In this document: piece after piece, positions 1 to 5,775 of the stretch
How the letters are laid out: the number at the start of each line of letters is the position of its first letter
How positions within the stretch are numbered: position 1 is the first letter of the stretch
NCBI RefSeq assembly: GCF_000716605.1
Contig: NZ_JNXE01000078.1
Span: 1 to 10,843, forward strand
Source of the DNA: Streptomyces sp. NRRL F-525
Lineage (GTDB): Bacteria; Actinomycetota; Actinomycetes; Streptomycetales; Streptomycetaceae
Length of the DNA: 10,843 nucleotides
Direction: 5' to 3'
Made by a program: the position numbers and the translations under genes
The notes under the pieces: model-generated
Databases searched by the model: none
What the model saw: the letters and a program-made list of their open reading frames with translations, nothing else
What the model was told of the DNA's origin: nothing

Positions 1-472
1 ACTCAACCTCCCGAGCCACCGCCTCCACGACAACCCCGGCCCCCGCCCCCAGATCCAGCGAAGCGCCCCGCTCCCCCACCACCGCACCCGTGAGATCGAC
101 AAGCACCACCCGCAACTCATCCCGATCCAGATGCACCCCCACCGCATGCCCCGCCTCCGGCACCAACCGCAGGACGGTGCGCGGCTTCCCGCCCGTGGAC
201 GCGCGCCGCCCCGCCTCCGCGACGAGCCCGGAGTCCCGCAACCGCGCGGTGATCTTGCTGACGGCCTGCGGGGTGAGCCCGGTGCGCTCGGCGAGTTCGA
301 GCCGGCTGATCCCGTCCGCGCCGGCCGTCCGCAGCAGATCGAGTACCAACGCGGCGTTATGACTCCGCACGGCAAGCAGATTCGCCCCCACCGCACCCGC
401 GCCCGCCACTACACCCCGAGCCGCCCCCAAACCCACCCCGCCACCGCTCCCGCCCCGCGCACTGTTGTCCAC
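1..472 (-). CDS. ROK-family transcriptional repressor, N-terminal part (cut by window edge)
   Basis: About 157 N-terminal residues are visible and the rest lies beyond base 1. After a Gly/Ala-rich low-complexity N-terminus comes a MarR-like winged helix-turn-helix at about residues 37-95: NAALVLDLLR, then SRLELAERTGLTPQAVSKI, then a wing ending in STGGKPRTVLRL. This is the layout of ROK repressors. The segment that follows (AVGVHLDRDELRVVLVDLTG) matches the first strand of the ROK sugar-kinase-like domain, which binds the effector in this family. The start is uncertain: GTG at 472 is the furthest upstream plausible codon, and in-frame GTGs about 12 and 21 codons later would trim the low-complexity part. 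The gene is divergent from the Gfo/Idh oxidoreductase, with a strong palindrome between them, so autoregulation plus control of the plus-strand genes is the natural inference. A ROK kinase is less likely, because kinases lack this N-terminal HTH. Confidence 0.85.
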   Translation of the reverse strand, partial: MDNSARGGSGGGVGLGAARGVVAGAGAVGANLLAVRSHNAALVLDLLRTAGADGISRLELAERTGLTPQAVSKITARLRDSGLVAEAGRRASTGGKPRTVLRLVPEAGHAVGVHLDRDELRVVLVDLTGAVVGERGASLDLGAGAGVVVEAVAREVE

Positions 473-495
473 ACCCCCATTGTCCCCACCACTTG

Positions 496-522
496 CACTT
501 TGGCAACAGCGTTGCGAAAGTG
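496..522. promoter_or_regulatory. Palindromic operator between ROK regulator and oxidoreductase
   Basis: The arms CACTTTGGCAAC (496-507) and GTTGCGAAAGTG (511-522) flank a 3-nt centre (AGC). Eleven of the twelve pairs match; the exception is G502/G516. The site lies in the 56-nt gap between two divergent starts (472 and 529) and ends 6 nt before the oxidoreductase ATG. Bound protein would therefore cover the promoter and start region of that gene. The ROK protein encoded next to it is the obvious candidate binder; that is inference from position and symmetry. Confidence 0.7.
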
Positions 523-528
523 GAGGGC

Positions 529-1614
529 ATGACTGGACGCACGACTCGCACACCCCTCCGCGTCGGCCTCGTCGGCTACGGCCTCGCCGGCTCCGTCTTC
601 CACGCCCCGCTGATCGCCGCGACCGAGGGCCTGGCGCTCGACACGGTCGTCACCTCGAACCCGGAGCGGCAGGAACAGGCCCGCGCGGAGTTCCCGGACG
701 TCCGCACCGTCGCGACCCCCGACGACCTGTTCGCCCGCGCCGACGACCTGGACCTGATCGTCATCGCGTCCCCGAACAAGACGCACGTCGCGCTGGCGAC
801 GACCGCCCTCAAGGCCGGCCTCCCGGTCGTCGTGGACAAGCCGATCGCCGGCACCGCAGCCGAGGCCCGCGAGCTGGCGGCCCTCGCCGAGGAGCACTCC
901 CTCCTCCTCTCCGTCTTCCAGAACCGCCGCTGGGACAACGACTTCCTGACCCTCCGCAAGCTCCTCGCCGAGGGCGAACTGGGCGACGTCTGGCGCTTCG
1001 AGTCCCGTTTCGAGCGCTGGCGCCCGCAGCCCAAGGGCGGCTGGCGCGAGTCCGGCGACCCGGCAGAGATCGGAGGTCTCCTCTACGACCTCGGCAGCCA
1101 CGTCGTGGACCAGGCCCTGGCCCTCTTCGGCCCCGCCGCCTCCGTGTACGCCGAGTCGGACATCCGCCGCCCGGGCGCGGAGACGGACGACGACACGTTC
1201 TTCGCCCTGACTCACACGAACGGCGTCCGCTCACACCTCTACGTCTCCGCTACGACCGCCCAACTCGGCCCGCGTTTCCGCGTGTTGGGCTCCAAGGCGG
1301 GCTACGTGAAGTACGGCCTCGACCCCCAGGAAGCCGACCTGCGCGACGGCAAGCGCCCTGGCACCGAGAAGACCTGGGGCCAGGAACCCGAGTCCCTCTA
1401 CGGCCGTGTCGGCGCCGGCGAGTCCCCCCTCACCGGCGGCGGCCGCCCCGAGCCGACCCTCCCCGGCGACTACCCCGCGTACTACGCGGCCGTCGCCGCC
1501 GCCCTCCGCGACGGCGCCCCCAACCCGGTGACCGCCCTGGAGGCGGCCGCCACCCTCGACGTACTGGAAGCCGCGCGCCGCAGCGCCCGCGACGGAGTGA
1601 CGGTGACCCTGTGA
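529..1614 (+). CDS. Gfo/Idh/MocA-family NAD(P)-dependent oxidoreductase
   Basis: A 361-residue cytoplasmic dehydrogenase, a normal length for the family. The N-terminal Rossmann fold shows RVGLVGYGLAGSVFHAP (glycine-rich loop at residues 16-21), VIASPNKTHV near 78-87, and VDKPIAGT with the expected catalytic or cofactor Lys104. The C-terminal substrate domain has FQNRRWDNDF (130-139) and GGLLYDLGSHVVDQAL, with Asp187 and His191 in the places of the family's catalytic residues. FQNRRWDND and the YDLGSH context resemble the YvaA/scyllo-inositol dehydrogenase branch, so a sugar or inositol substrate is likely, but specificity cannot be read. ATG 529 is chosen. GGAGGG directly abuts it, too close for a normal Shine-Dalgarno, so the mRNA may be leaderless; GTG 520 is an alternative. 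The end overlaps the next gene by 4 nt (GTGA). Confidence 0.9.
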   Translation: MTGRTTRTPLRVGLVGYGLAGSVFHAPLIAATEGLALDTVVTSNPERQEQARAEFPDVRTVATPDDLFARADDLDLIVIASPNKTHVALATTALKAGLPVVVDKPIAGTAAEARELAALAEEHSLLLSVFQNRRWDNDFLTLRKLLAEGELGDVWRFESRFERWRPQPKGGWRESGDPAEIGGLLYDLGSHVVDQALALFGPAASVYAESDIRRPGAETDDDTFFALTHTNGVRSHLYVSATTAQLGPRFRVLGSKAGYVKYGLDPQEADLRDGKRPGTEKTWGQEPESLYGRVGAGESPLTGGGRPEPTLPGDYPAYYAAVAAALRDGAPNPVTALEAAATLDVLEAARRSARDGVTVTL

Positions 1615-2126
1615 CCCAGAACAAGCCCGCGATCACCCAGCGGATCGCCCCCGAGATCACCCCGACGGTGGAGGAACTCGAAGCACAGGAACGGCACTTG
1701 GTGTTCCAGCGCTTCACCTACGACGACGCCTGGGCGCTGGGTTCGCTCCTCGTGGAACTGGCCCGCGAGAGCCAGGCCCCGGTCGCCATCGACATCCGCC
1801 GCGCCGGCCAGCAGCTCTTCCACGCGGCGCTTCCGGGCTCCTCCCCCGACAACGACGCGTGGATCGACCGCAAGCGCAAGGTGGTCGAGCGCTTCGGCGC
1901 AGCCTCCTACCTGGTCGGCACCCGCTTCCGCGCCAAGGGCAGCACCTTCGAGGACTCCTCCCGCCTCGACCCGGACGAGTACGCGGCACACGGCGGCTCG
2001 TTCCCGATCAGGGTCGAGGGCGTCGGCGTGATCGGCACGGTGACGGTGAGCGGGCTGCCGCAGCTGCAGGACCACCGGTTCGTGGTGGCGGCACTGGAGC
2101 AGTTCCTGGACCAGGACCGGAATTAA
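1611..2126 (+). CDS. UPF0303 / haem-degrading domain (YBR137W-like) protein
   Basis: A 171-residue soluble protein that starts at GTG inside the preceding stop codon (GTGA overlap), so its translation is probably coupled to the Gfo/Idh gene. Family features visible in order: FTYDDAWALGSLL (about 37-49), VAIDIRRAGQQLFHAAL (58-74), DNDAWIDRKRKVVERFGAASYLVG (about 80-103), a GSFPIRV segment and a closing GVIGTVTVSGLPQLQDHRFVVAAL. These match UPF0303 proteins, assigned to the haem-degrading (HbpS-like) Pfam family. The name comes from the fold; haem binding or breakdown is not established for this subgroup, and I see no haem-ligand motif I would trust. The coupled position suggests it helps the oxidoreductase, perhaps with its cofactor or product. 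The N-terminal 20 residues (TQNKPAITQRIAPEITPT) look like a flexible extension. Confidence 0.85.
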   Translation: MTQNKPAITQRIAPEITPTVEELEAQERHLVFQRFTYDDAWALGSLLVELARESQAPVAIDIRRAGQQLFHAALPGSSPDNDAWIDRKRKVVERFGAASYLVGTRFRAKGSTFEDSSRLDPDEYAAHGGSFPIRVEGVGVIGTVTVSGLPQLQDHRFVVAALEQFLDQDRN

Positions 2127-2134
2127 CCCGCGGC

Positions 2135-2177
2135 TCCCTCCGGTTGGGACTGACCGACACGTCCGACACCGGAGGGA
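2135..2177 (+). promoter_or_regulatory. Hairpin that sequesters the ribosome binding site of the LLM gene
   Basis: TCCCTCCGGT (2135-2144) and ACCGGAGGGA (2168-2177) form a perfect 10-bp stem. Inside it GGAC (2147-2150) and GTCC (2161-2164) can add 4 bp around a 10-nt loop. The right arm contains GGAGGG (2171-2176), the only good Shine-Dalgarno for ATG 2187 (10-nt spacing). Folding would hide it. The stem begins 8 nt after the upstream stop codon, so it could also serve as a terminator or attenuator; there is no T-run. Function is inferred. Confidence 0.6.
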
Positions 2178-2186
2178 ACGGCACCG

Positions 2187-3053
2187 ATGAGCAGCACCCT
2201 GAAGGAAACGGTCGGCCGGTACGGCATCTGGAGCGCGGGCCTGCGCGCGGAAGATCCGTCCCGGCGCGACGAGTTGGCGGAGGCCACCGCGGAGTTGGAG
2301 CAACTCGGCTACGGCGCGGTCTGGTTGGGCGGCAGCAGCGCCGCCCGCAACGCCGCCCCGCTCATCGAGGCGACGTCACGTATCGCCGTCGGAACCAGCA
2401 TCCAGAGCATCTGGCAGTACACGGCGGCCGAGAGCGCGGCGAGCTTCGCCGAACTGGAGCAGGCTCACCCGGGCCGCTTCCTGCTCGGCCTCGGGGTGGC
2501 GCACGCCAAGAACACGGCCGAGTACAGCCGCCCGTACTCGGCCCTGGTCGCTCATCTGGACGCCCTGGACGCCGCCGGAGTCCCCGCCGACCGCCGCCTC
2601 CTGGCCGCCCTGGGCCCGAAGACCGTGGAGCTGGCCCGGGACCGCGCGGCCGGCTCGATCCCGTACCTGGTGACACCGGAACACACGGCACGGTCCCGCG
2701 AACTCCTCGGCGAAACCCCGCTCCTGGCCCCGGAGTTGAAGGTGGTCCTGGAAACGGACCCGACCCGGGCCCGCACCCTGGCCCGCGACTACCTGGCCAT
2801 GTATCTGACCCTCCCCAACTACACCAACAACTTCCTCCGCAACGGCTTCACCGAGTCCGACCTCACAGACGGCGGCAGCAACCGCCTGATCGACGCGGTC
2901 TTCGCCTGGGGCGACGACACCCAGATCCGCACCCGCATCGACAACTTCGTAGCAGCAGGCGCGGACCACGTAGCGCTCCAGATCGTGGACGGCAACACCC
3001 GCGAAGACCTCCCAAGGGAGGCCTGGCGCAACCTCGCCTCCCTACTGGCGTAG
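2187..3053 (+). CDS. LLM-class F420-dependent oxidoreductase (TIGR03620-like)
   Basis: A 288-residue cytoplasmic enzyme of the luciferase-like monooxygenase superfamily. RYGIWSAGLRAEDPSRRDELAEA opens the TIM barrel, followed by LGYGAVWLGGSSAARNAAPL, SRIAVGTSIQSIWQY and HPGRFLLGLGVAHAKNTAEYSRPY, then LAALGPKTVELARDRAAGSIPYLVTPEHT and LPNYTNNFLRNGFTESDL. This order closely matches the actinobacterial TIGR03620 F420 family, which is typically a little under 300 residues. Members are thought to use reduced F420; their natural substrates are mostly unknown. The start is supported by GGAGGG 10 nt upstream. The first ten residues (SSTLKETVG) precede the usual family start. It follows the UPF0303 gene by 60 nt in the same direction and may be read through from it, with the stem-loop over its ribosome binding site as a control point. 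F420 dependence is by family, not shown here. Confidence 0.9.
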   Translation: MSSTLKETVGRYGIWSAGLRAEDPSRRDELAEATAELEQLGYGAVWLGGSSAARNAAPLIEATSRIAVGTSIQSIWQYTAAESAASFAELEQAHPGRFLLGLGVAHAKNTAEYSRPYSALVAHLDALDAAGVPADRRLLAALGPKTVELARDRAAGSIPYLVTPEHTARSRELLGETPLLAPELKVVLETDPTRARTLARDYLAMYLTLPNYTNNFLRNGFTESDLTDGGSNRLIDAVFAWGDDTQIRTRIDNFVAAGADHVALQIVDGNTREDLPREAWRNLASLLA

Positions 3054-3057
3054 GGGT

Positions 3058-3147
3058 GACGCCTTTTAGGGGCGCGGGGAACTGCGCGACCAGCCACAGC
3101 GCACGCGCACCCGCGATCAATGAGCAGTCCCCCACCCCTTAGGCGTC
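3058..3147. terminator. Bidirectional intergenic hairpin/repeat between convergent genes
   Basis: GACGCCT (3058-3064) pairs with AGGCGTC (3141-3147), and AGGGG (3068-3072) with CCCCT (3135-3139). The result is a long stem with a small internal bulge closing a 62-nt loop. The loop includes GCGCGGGGAACTGCGCGACC (3073-3092), which holds a smaller CGCG/CGCG hairpin. From memory, the string around 3064-3098 is a very common intergenic element in Streptomyces genomes; I cannot count copies here. The right arm overlaps the last codons and stop codon of the minus-strand FAH gene. The position between two convergent genes suggests a shared terminator. Confidence 0.6.
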
Positions 3148-3996
3148 TTTAAATTCCTGCCGCTGCCGACCAAGCCCCGAGATCTCCAACTCCACAACAT
3201 CCCCGGCCCGCAAGAACGGCTTCGGCTCAGGCTGCCCAAGAGCAACCCCCGCAGGCGTACCGGTGTTGATGACATCCCCGGGGTACAACGTCATGAACTG
3301 GCTGACATACCGCACCACTTCAGCCACCGAGAAGATCTGCTCGGCGGTCGTCCCGTCCTGCTTCAACTCCCCGTTGACCCACAGCCGCAGCGACAAGTCC
3401 TGCGGATCCGGAACCTCATCCGCAGTCACCAACCACGGCCCCAGCGGATTGAACGTCTCGCAGTTCTTCCCCTTGTCCCACGTCCCACCCCGCTCGATCT
3501 GAAACTCCCGCTCGGACACGTCATGCGCGACCGCATACCCCGCGACATGCGCGAGCGCCTCCTCCCGGGACTCCAGATAACGCGCCGTACGCCCGATGAC
3601 GACGGCGAGTTCGACCTCCCAGTCGGTCTTCACGGACTTACGAGGCACCAGCACGGTGTCGTACGGCCCGACGACCGTGTCCGCGGCCTTGAAGAAGACG
3701 ACCGGCTCGGCGGGCGGCTCCACGCCGGTCTCGCGGGCGTGGTCGTGGTAGTTCAGCCCGATGCACACGACCTTGCCGATCCCGGCCAGCGGCGGCCCGA
3801 CCCGCAGCCCGTCGGCGTCCAGCGCGGGCAGCTCCCCGGCGTCGGCCGCGGCCCGGATCCGGCCCAGCGCGGCGGTGTCGGCGAGCAGCGGCCCGTCGAT
3901 GTCCGGGACGATGCCGGACAGGTCCCGCAGGGTCCCCTCGGCGTCGAGCAGCGCGGGCCGCTCCGCCCCCGCCGTACCGACTCGCAGCAGCTTCAT
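3139..3996 (-). CDS. Fumarylacetoacetate hydrolase (FAH) family protein
   Basis: A 285-residue cytoplasmic metal-dependent hydrolase or lyase of C-C bonds in acylpyruvate-like compounds. The N-terminal lobe is MKLLRVGTAGAERPALLD. The catalytic FAH core begins at VVCIGLNYHDHARETG (about 77-91; His84 and His86) and continues through PVVFFKAADTVVGP. Then come the metal ligands in DWEVELAVVIG (Glu127, Glu129) and VAHDVSERE (Asp159), then GKNCETFNPLGPWLV and TGTPAGVALG (245-254). All key residues are present. The length and N-terminus resemble enzymes annotated as 2,4-diketo-3-deoxy sugar-acid hydrolases of L-fucose or L-rhamnose breakdown, but the family is broad and no pathway partner lies beside it. 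ATG 3996 is chosen because GGAG sits 9 nt upstream; two upstream in-frame ATGs (4005, 4011) lack that support. The stop codon lies within the shared hairpin with the convergent LLM gene. Confidence 0.9.
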   Translation of the reverse strand: MKLLRVGTAGAERPALLDAEGTLRDLSGIVPDIDGPLLADTAALGRIRAAADAGELPALDADGLRVGPPLAGIGKVVCIGLNYHDHARETGVEPPAEPVVFFKAADTVVGPYDTVLVPRKSVKTDWEVELAVVIGRTARYLESREEALAHVAGYAVAHDVSEREFQIERGGTWDKGKNCETFNPLGPWLVTADEVPDPQDLSLRLWVNGELKQDGTTAEQIFSVAEVVRYVSQFMTLYPGDVINTGTPAGVALGQPEPKPFLRAGDVVELEISGLGRQRQEFKDA

Positions 3997-4005
3997 GTTC
4001 ACCAT

Positions 4006-4009
4006 CTCC
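4006..4009 (-). promoter_or_regulatory. Shine-Dalgarno deciding the FAH start
   Basis: On the minus strand GGAG is followed by 9 nt and then ATG at 3996, whose product begins MKLLRVG as in related proteins. The upstream in-frame ATG codons at 4011 and 4005 have no such site at a useful distance, so the long open frame reaching 4161 is not the real N-terminus. Confidence 0.6.
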
Positions 4010-4022
4010 ATCGATCGCGGAC

Positions 4023-4066
4023 GGTCGACCGATGGGTGCAGCCATCGGAGGACTGGTCGATCCTCC
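4023..4066. promoter_or_regulatory. Stacked palindromes upstream of the FAH gene
   Basis: Three dyads are packed together: GGTCGACC (4023-4030); CCGATGG (4029-4035) with CCATCGG (4042-4048), loop 6 nt; and GGAGGACTGGTCGATCCTCC (4047-4066), with perfect 6-bp arms around CTGGTCGA. They occupy bases 27-70 upstream of the FAH start. ACTGGTC in the last dyad equals half of the DasR-type GntR operator as I recall it and resembles FadR-type sites, but the second half does not match. An unlinked GntR-type regulator is a guess. Confidence 0.5.
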
Positions 4067-4072
4067 AAGCTC

Positions 4073-4112
4073 ACGGTCCAGTCCGCAATACCCGGTTCAC
4101 GGACTGGACCGT
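4073..4112 (-). terminator. Perfect 13-bp inverted repeat after the YidC gene (terminator or operator)
   Basis: ACGGTCCAGTCCG (4073-4085) and CGGACTGGACCGT (4100-4112) are perfect inverted repeats around a 14-nt spacer. The structure starts 12 nt beyond the YidC stop codon on the minus strand, the usual place for an intrinsic terminator. No T-run follows, which is common in Streptomyces. The arms share GGACTGG with the dyad at 4050-4056 nearer the FAH gene, so a protein-binding site is the alternative. Confidence 0.6.
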
Positions 4113-4124
4113 AACCACGGCCGG

Positions 4125-4799
4125 TCAGGTGTACAGCACCGCCCGCTCCACGGCGCTCCACGCCGCGCTGGTCACCACGTACAGCGCGACGGCGAGCGGC
4201 ACGACGGCCACGGTGATCAGCGTGCCGTAGGAGAGGAGCGGCAGCACCTTGCCGAGGGCGCCGGTACCGGTGCCGGCCGGGGCGACGGCGGCCGCGCGGC
4301 GGGTGCGGACGTAGGTGAAGGTCGCGACCGCGGCGACGACGAGGAACAGGCCGACGTAGACGAGTCCGGCCGGTCCGAACATCCCGTCACCGGCGAGCGC
4401 GTCGGCCCAGCGTCCGCCGAGCGGCGCGGCGAACAGCTGGTGGGAGAGCAGGCCGTCGCCGCCGCCGGAGAACAGGCGGTAGAGGAGGAAGAACGCCGGG
4501 AGTTGGAGCAGGCTCGGCAGGATCCCGGACAGCGGGGACACCTTCTCCTCGGCGTGCAGGTCGAGTACGGCCTTCTGCAGCTTCTCGGGCTGCTTCGCGT
4601 ACCGCTTCCGCAACTCGGCCACGCGCGGCTGGAGTTGGGCCCGCGCCTGCTGGCCACGCGCCGCGGCCCGCGACAGGGGATGCACGAGGAGTCGTACGAG
4701 AGCGGTGAACAGGACGATCGCGGCGGCGGCCGCGGCCGTGCCGAACAACGGGTGGAGCAGGTCGGCGAGTTGGTCGACCAGGGCAGCGAAAACGGACAT
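4125..4799 (-). CDS. yidC: Short YidC/Oxa1-family membrane insertase (accessory paralogue)
   Basis: A 224-residue membrane protein that would help insert and fold other membrane proteins. Membrane segments are seen at about 20-40, 90-110, 145-165 and 184-212. TM1 holds the conserved arginine (TALVRLLVHPLS, Arg36). The cytoplasmic hairpin (about 45-88) has RVAELRKRYAKQPEKLQKAVLDL followed by EEKVSPLSGILPSLLQLPAFFLLYRLF, an unmistakable YidC signature. It is much shorter than the housekeeping actinobacterial YidC and is not next to rpmH, rnpA or jag, so it is most likely a second copy. GGAGGG lies 7 nt before ATG 4799. The preceding gene on the same strand is a DUF6412-like small membrane protein 88 nt away; I recall this pairing in many streptomycetes, which suggests a dedicated client or partner. 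Confidence 0.9.
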   Translation of the reverse strand: MSVFAALVDQLADLLHPLFGTAAAAAAIVLFTALVRLLVHPLSRAAARGQQARAQLQPRVAELRKRYAKQPEKLQKAVLDLHAEEKVSPLSGILPSLLQLPAFFLLYRLFSGGGDGLLSHQLFAAPLGGRWADALAGDGMFGPAGLVYVGLFLVVAAVATFTYVRTRRAAAVAPAGTGTGALGKVLPLLSYGTLITVAVVPLAVALYVVTSAAWSAVERAVLYT

Positions 4800-4887
4800 G
4801 GGTGAGCCCTCCGTGGGTCTCGTCGTGCCGGGATTTGGGCATGGCGACGGGACGACCCTCAGCGCGGGGGCAGCGGAAAAAAGCGCC

Positions 4888-5178
4888 TTACGCGGTAGTC
4901 GTCCGGAGGGGGTGTCCAGGGGCTCGGGGGCGTGGGCGGCCCGAGGCGTCGGGGTCGCGCTGGGGCAGGAACGCCGTACGGCGGGCGCGGTCGCGGATGG
5001 CCGTACGGACCCGGGTGGGCGGTACGACGGGTGCGCTGCGCGCGGTGAGGAGGGCGCAGACGGCGAGGGCGGTACCGGTCGCGGCGAGCGCGACGGCGGC
5101 CGGGAGGCTCGCGGTGTCCACCAGCACGATCGGGAGCAGGAAGAGGAGCAGCAGGGCGCTCGCCCGACGCTGGTTCAT
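4888..5178 (-). CDS. Small membrane protein, DUF6412-like
   Basis: A 96-residue protein of unknown function. The N-terminus MNQRRASALLLLFLLPIVLV is positively charged and leads into one or two hydrophobic segments (about 7-20 and 23-46, DTASLPAAVALAATGTALAVCALL). A basic, proline- and arginine-rich tail follows (RVRTAIRDRARRTAFLPQRDPDASGRPRPRAPGHP is the general character, roughly residues 56-90). By the positive-inside rule the tail is probably cytoplasmic. The start is backed by a strong purine tract (GGGAGGGGGG) just upstream of ATG 5178. It lies 38 nt after the HxlR stop and 88 nt before YidC on the same strand, so the three may be co-transcribed. The DUF6412 assignment is from memory of YidC neighbours. 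It may be a YidC partner or substrate; nothing in the sequence shows which. Confidence 0.75.
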   Translation of the reverse strand: MNQRRASALLLLFLLPIVLVDTASLPAAVALAATGTALAVCALLTARSAPVVPPTRVRTAIRDRARRTAFLPQRDPDASGRPRPRAPGHPLRTTTA

Positions 5179-5216
5179 GGTCCCCCCTCCCTCAACTGCC
5201 GTTCTCGTACCGTCCG

Positions 5217-5762
5217 TTATACCGGATCCGCCTCGATCGGCTGGAGCAGTCGCCTCGGTTTGAGGAACGCCCGGCTGACCGGGTCCGCCGGGTTCTGGTC
5301 GAGTCCGGGGCCCGGGTCCATGATGACATCCGGGACGGGGACGATGACGGCGCAGGTGGGGCACTCGCCGTAGGAGCCGAGTTCGGTGCCGCAGTCCGCG
5401 TGCCGGAAGTAGCGCAGCTGCGTCTCGCCGTACTGCTCGCGCTTCCACCGGCCGAGCGAGCGCAGCACCGGCCACAGGGCGATCCCGCGCTCGGTGATGA
5501 CGTACTCGTCGCGCGGCGGGGACTCCTGGTACCGGCGCTTTTCGAGGATGCCCTCGGCGGTGAGGGCCTGGAGACGGCTGGCGAGGACCGCGCGCGGGAT
5601 GCCGAGGTGGACGAGGAAGTCGTTGTAGCGCCGCACGCCGTAGAGGGCGTCCCGGACGACGAGCAGCGTCCAGCGCTCGCCGACCACCTCGAGCGCCCCG
5701 GCCATCGAGCATTCTTGTCCCGCATAGTCCTTGCCTAGTGACATGTCCTCCACTGTAGCCAC
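5217..5762 (-). CDS. HxlR-family winged-helix transcriptional regulator
   Basis: Up to 181 residues. The HxlR winged helix is clear: CSMAGALEVVGERWTLLVVRDAL (18-40), RRYNDFLVHLGIPRAVLASRLQAL (44-67), then the wing GILEKRRYQESPPRDEYVITERG (71-93) and ALWPVLRSLGRW. Cys18 is at the N-terminal position where several HxlR/DUF24 regulators carry a redox-sensing cysteine. A C-terminal extension holds His121-x2-Cys124 and Cys134-x2-Cys137, which looks like a small zinc-ribbon site. The start is ambiguous: GTG 5762, GTG 5753 or ATG 5744. None has a well-spaced ribosome binding site, and a TACTGT box before 5762 would fit a leaderless GTG start. It is divergent from an MFS pump with two palindromes between, the usual layout for a repressor of an exporter. 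Confidence 0.9.
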   Translation of the reverse strand: MATVEDMSLGKDYAGQECSMAGALEVVGERWTLLVVRDALYGVRRYNDFLVHLGIPRAVLASRLQALTAEGILEKRRYQESPPRDEYVITERGIALWPVLRSLGRWKREQYGETQLRYFRHADCGTELGSYGECPTCAVIVPVPDVIMDPGPGLDQNPADPVSRAFLKPRRLLQPIEADPV

Positions 5763-5775
5763 TTTTCGACAGTAA

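Noticed and set aside
465..1610. Upstream extension of the UPF0303 frame to 553 residues
   Set aside because: The first 380 codons are an Arg/Pro-rich shadow of the Gfo/Idh gene. The homologous part starts at GTG 1611 in the GTGA overlap.
3997..4161. N-terminal extension of the FAH protein by 55 residues
   Set aside because: It would translate the palindromes and has no family resemblance; ATG 3996 has a well-placed GGAG.
4877..4882. A T6 run (minus strand) just after the DUF6412-like stop codon, as an intrinsic terminator
   Set aside because: Only a 3-bp stem can be formed directly before it, too weak for a terminator; the YidC gene continues 88 nt later in the same direction.
4973..5008. 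Two copies of CCGTACGG 28 bp apart
   Set aside because: They fall inside the DUF6412-like coding region, are short and GC-rich, and are explained by codon use.
5217..5220. Transcription terminator between HxlR and the DUF6412-like gene
   Set aside because: The 38-nt gap shows no inverted repeat; co-transcription is more likely.
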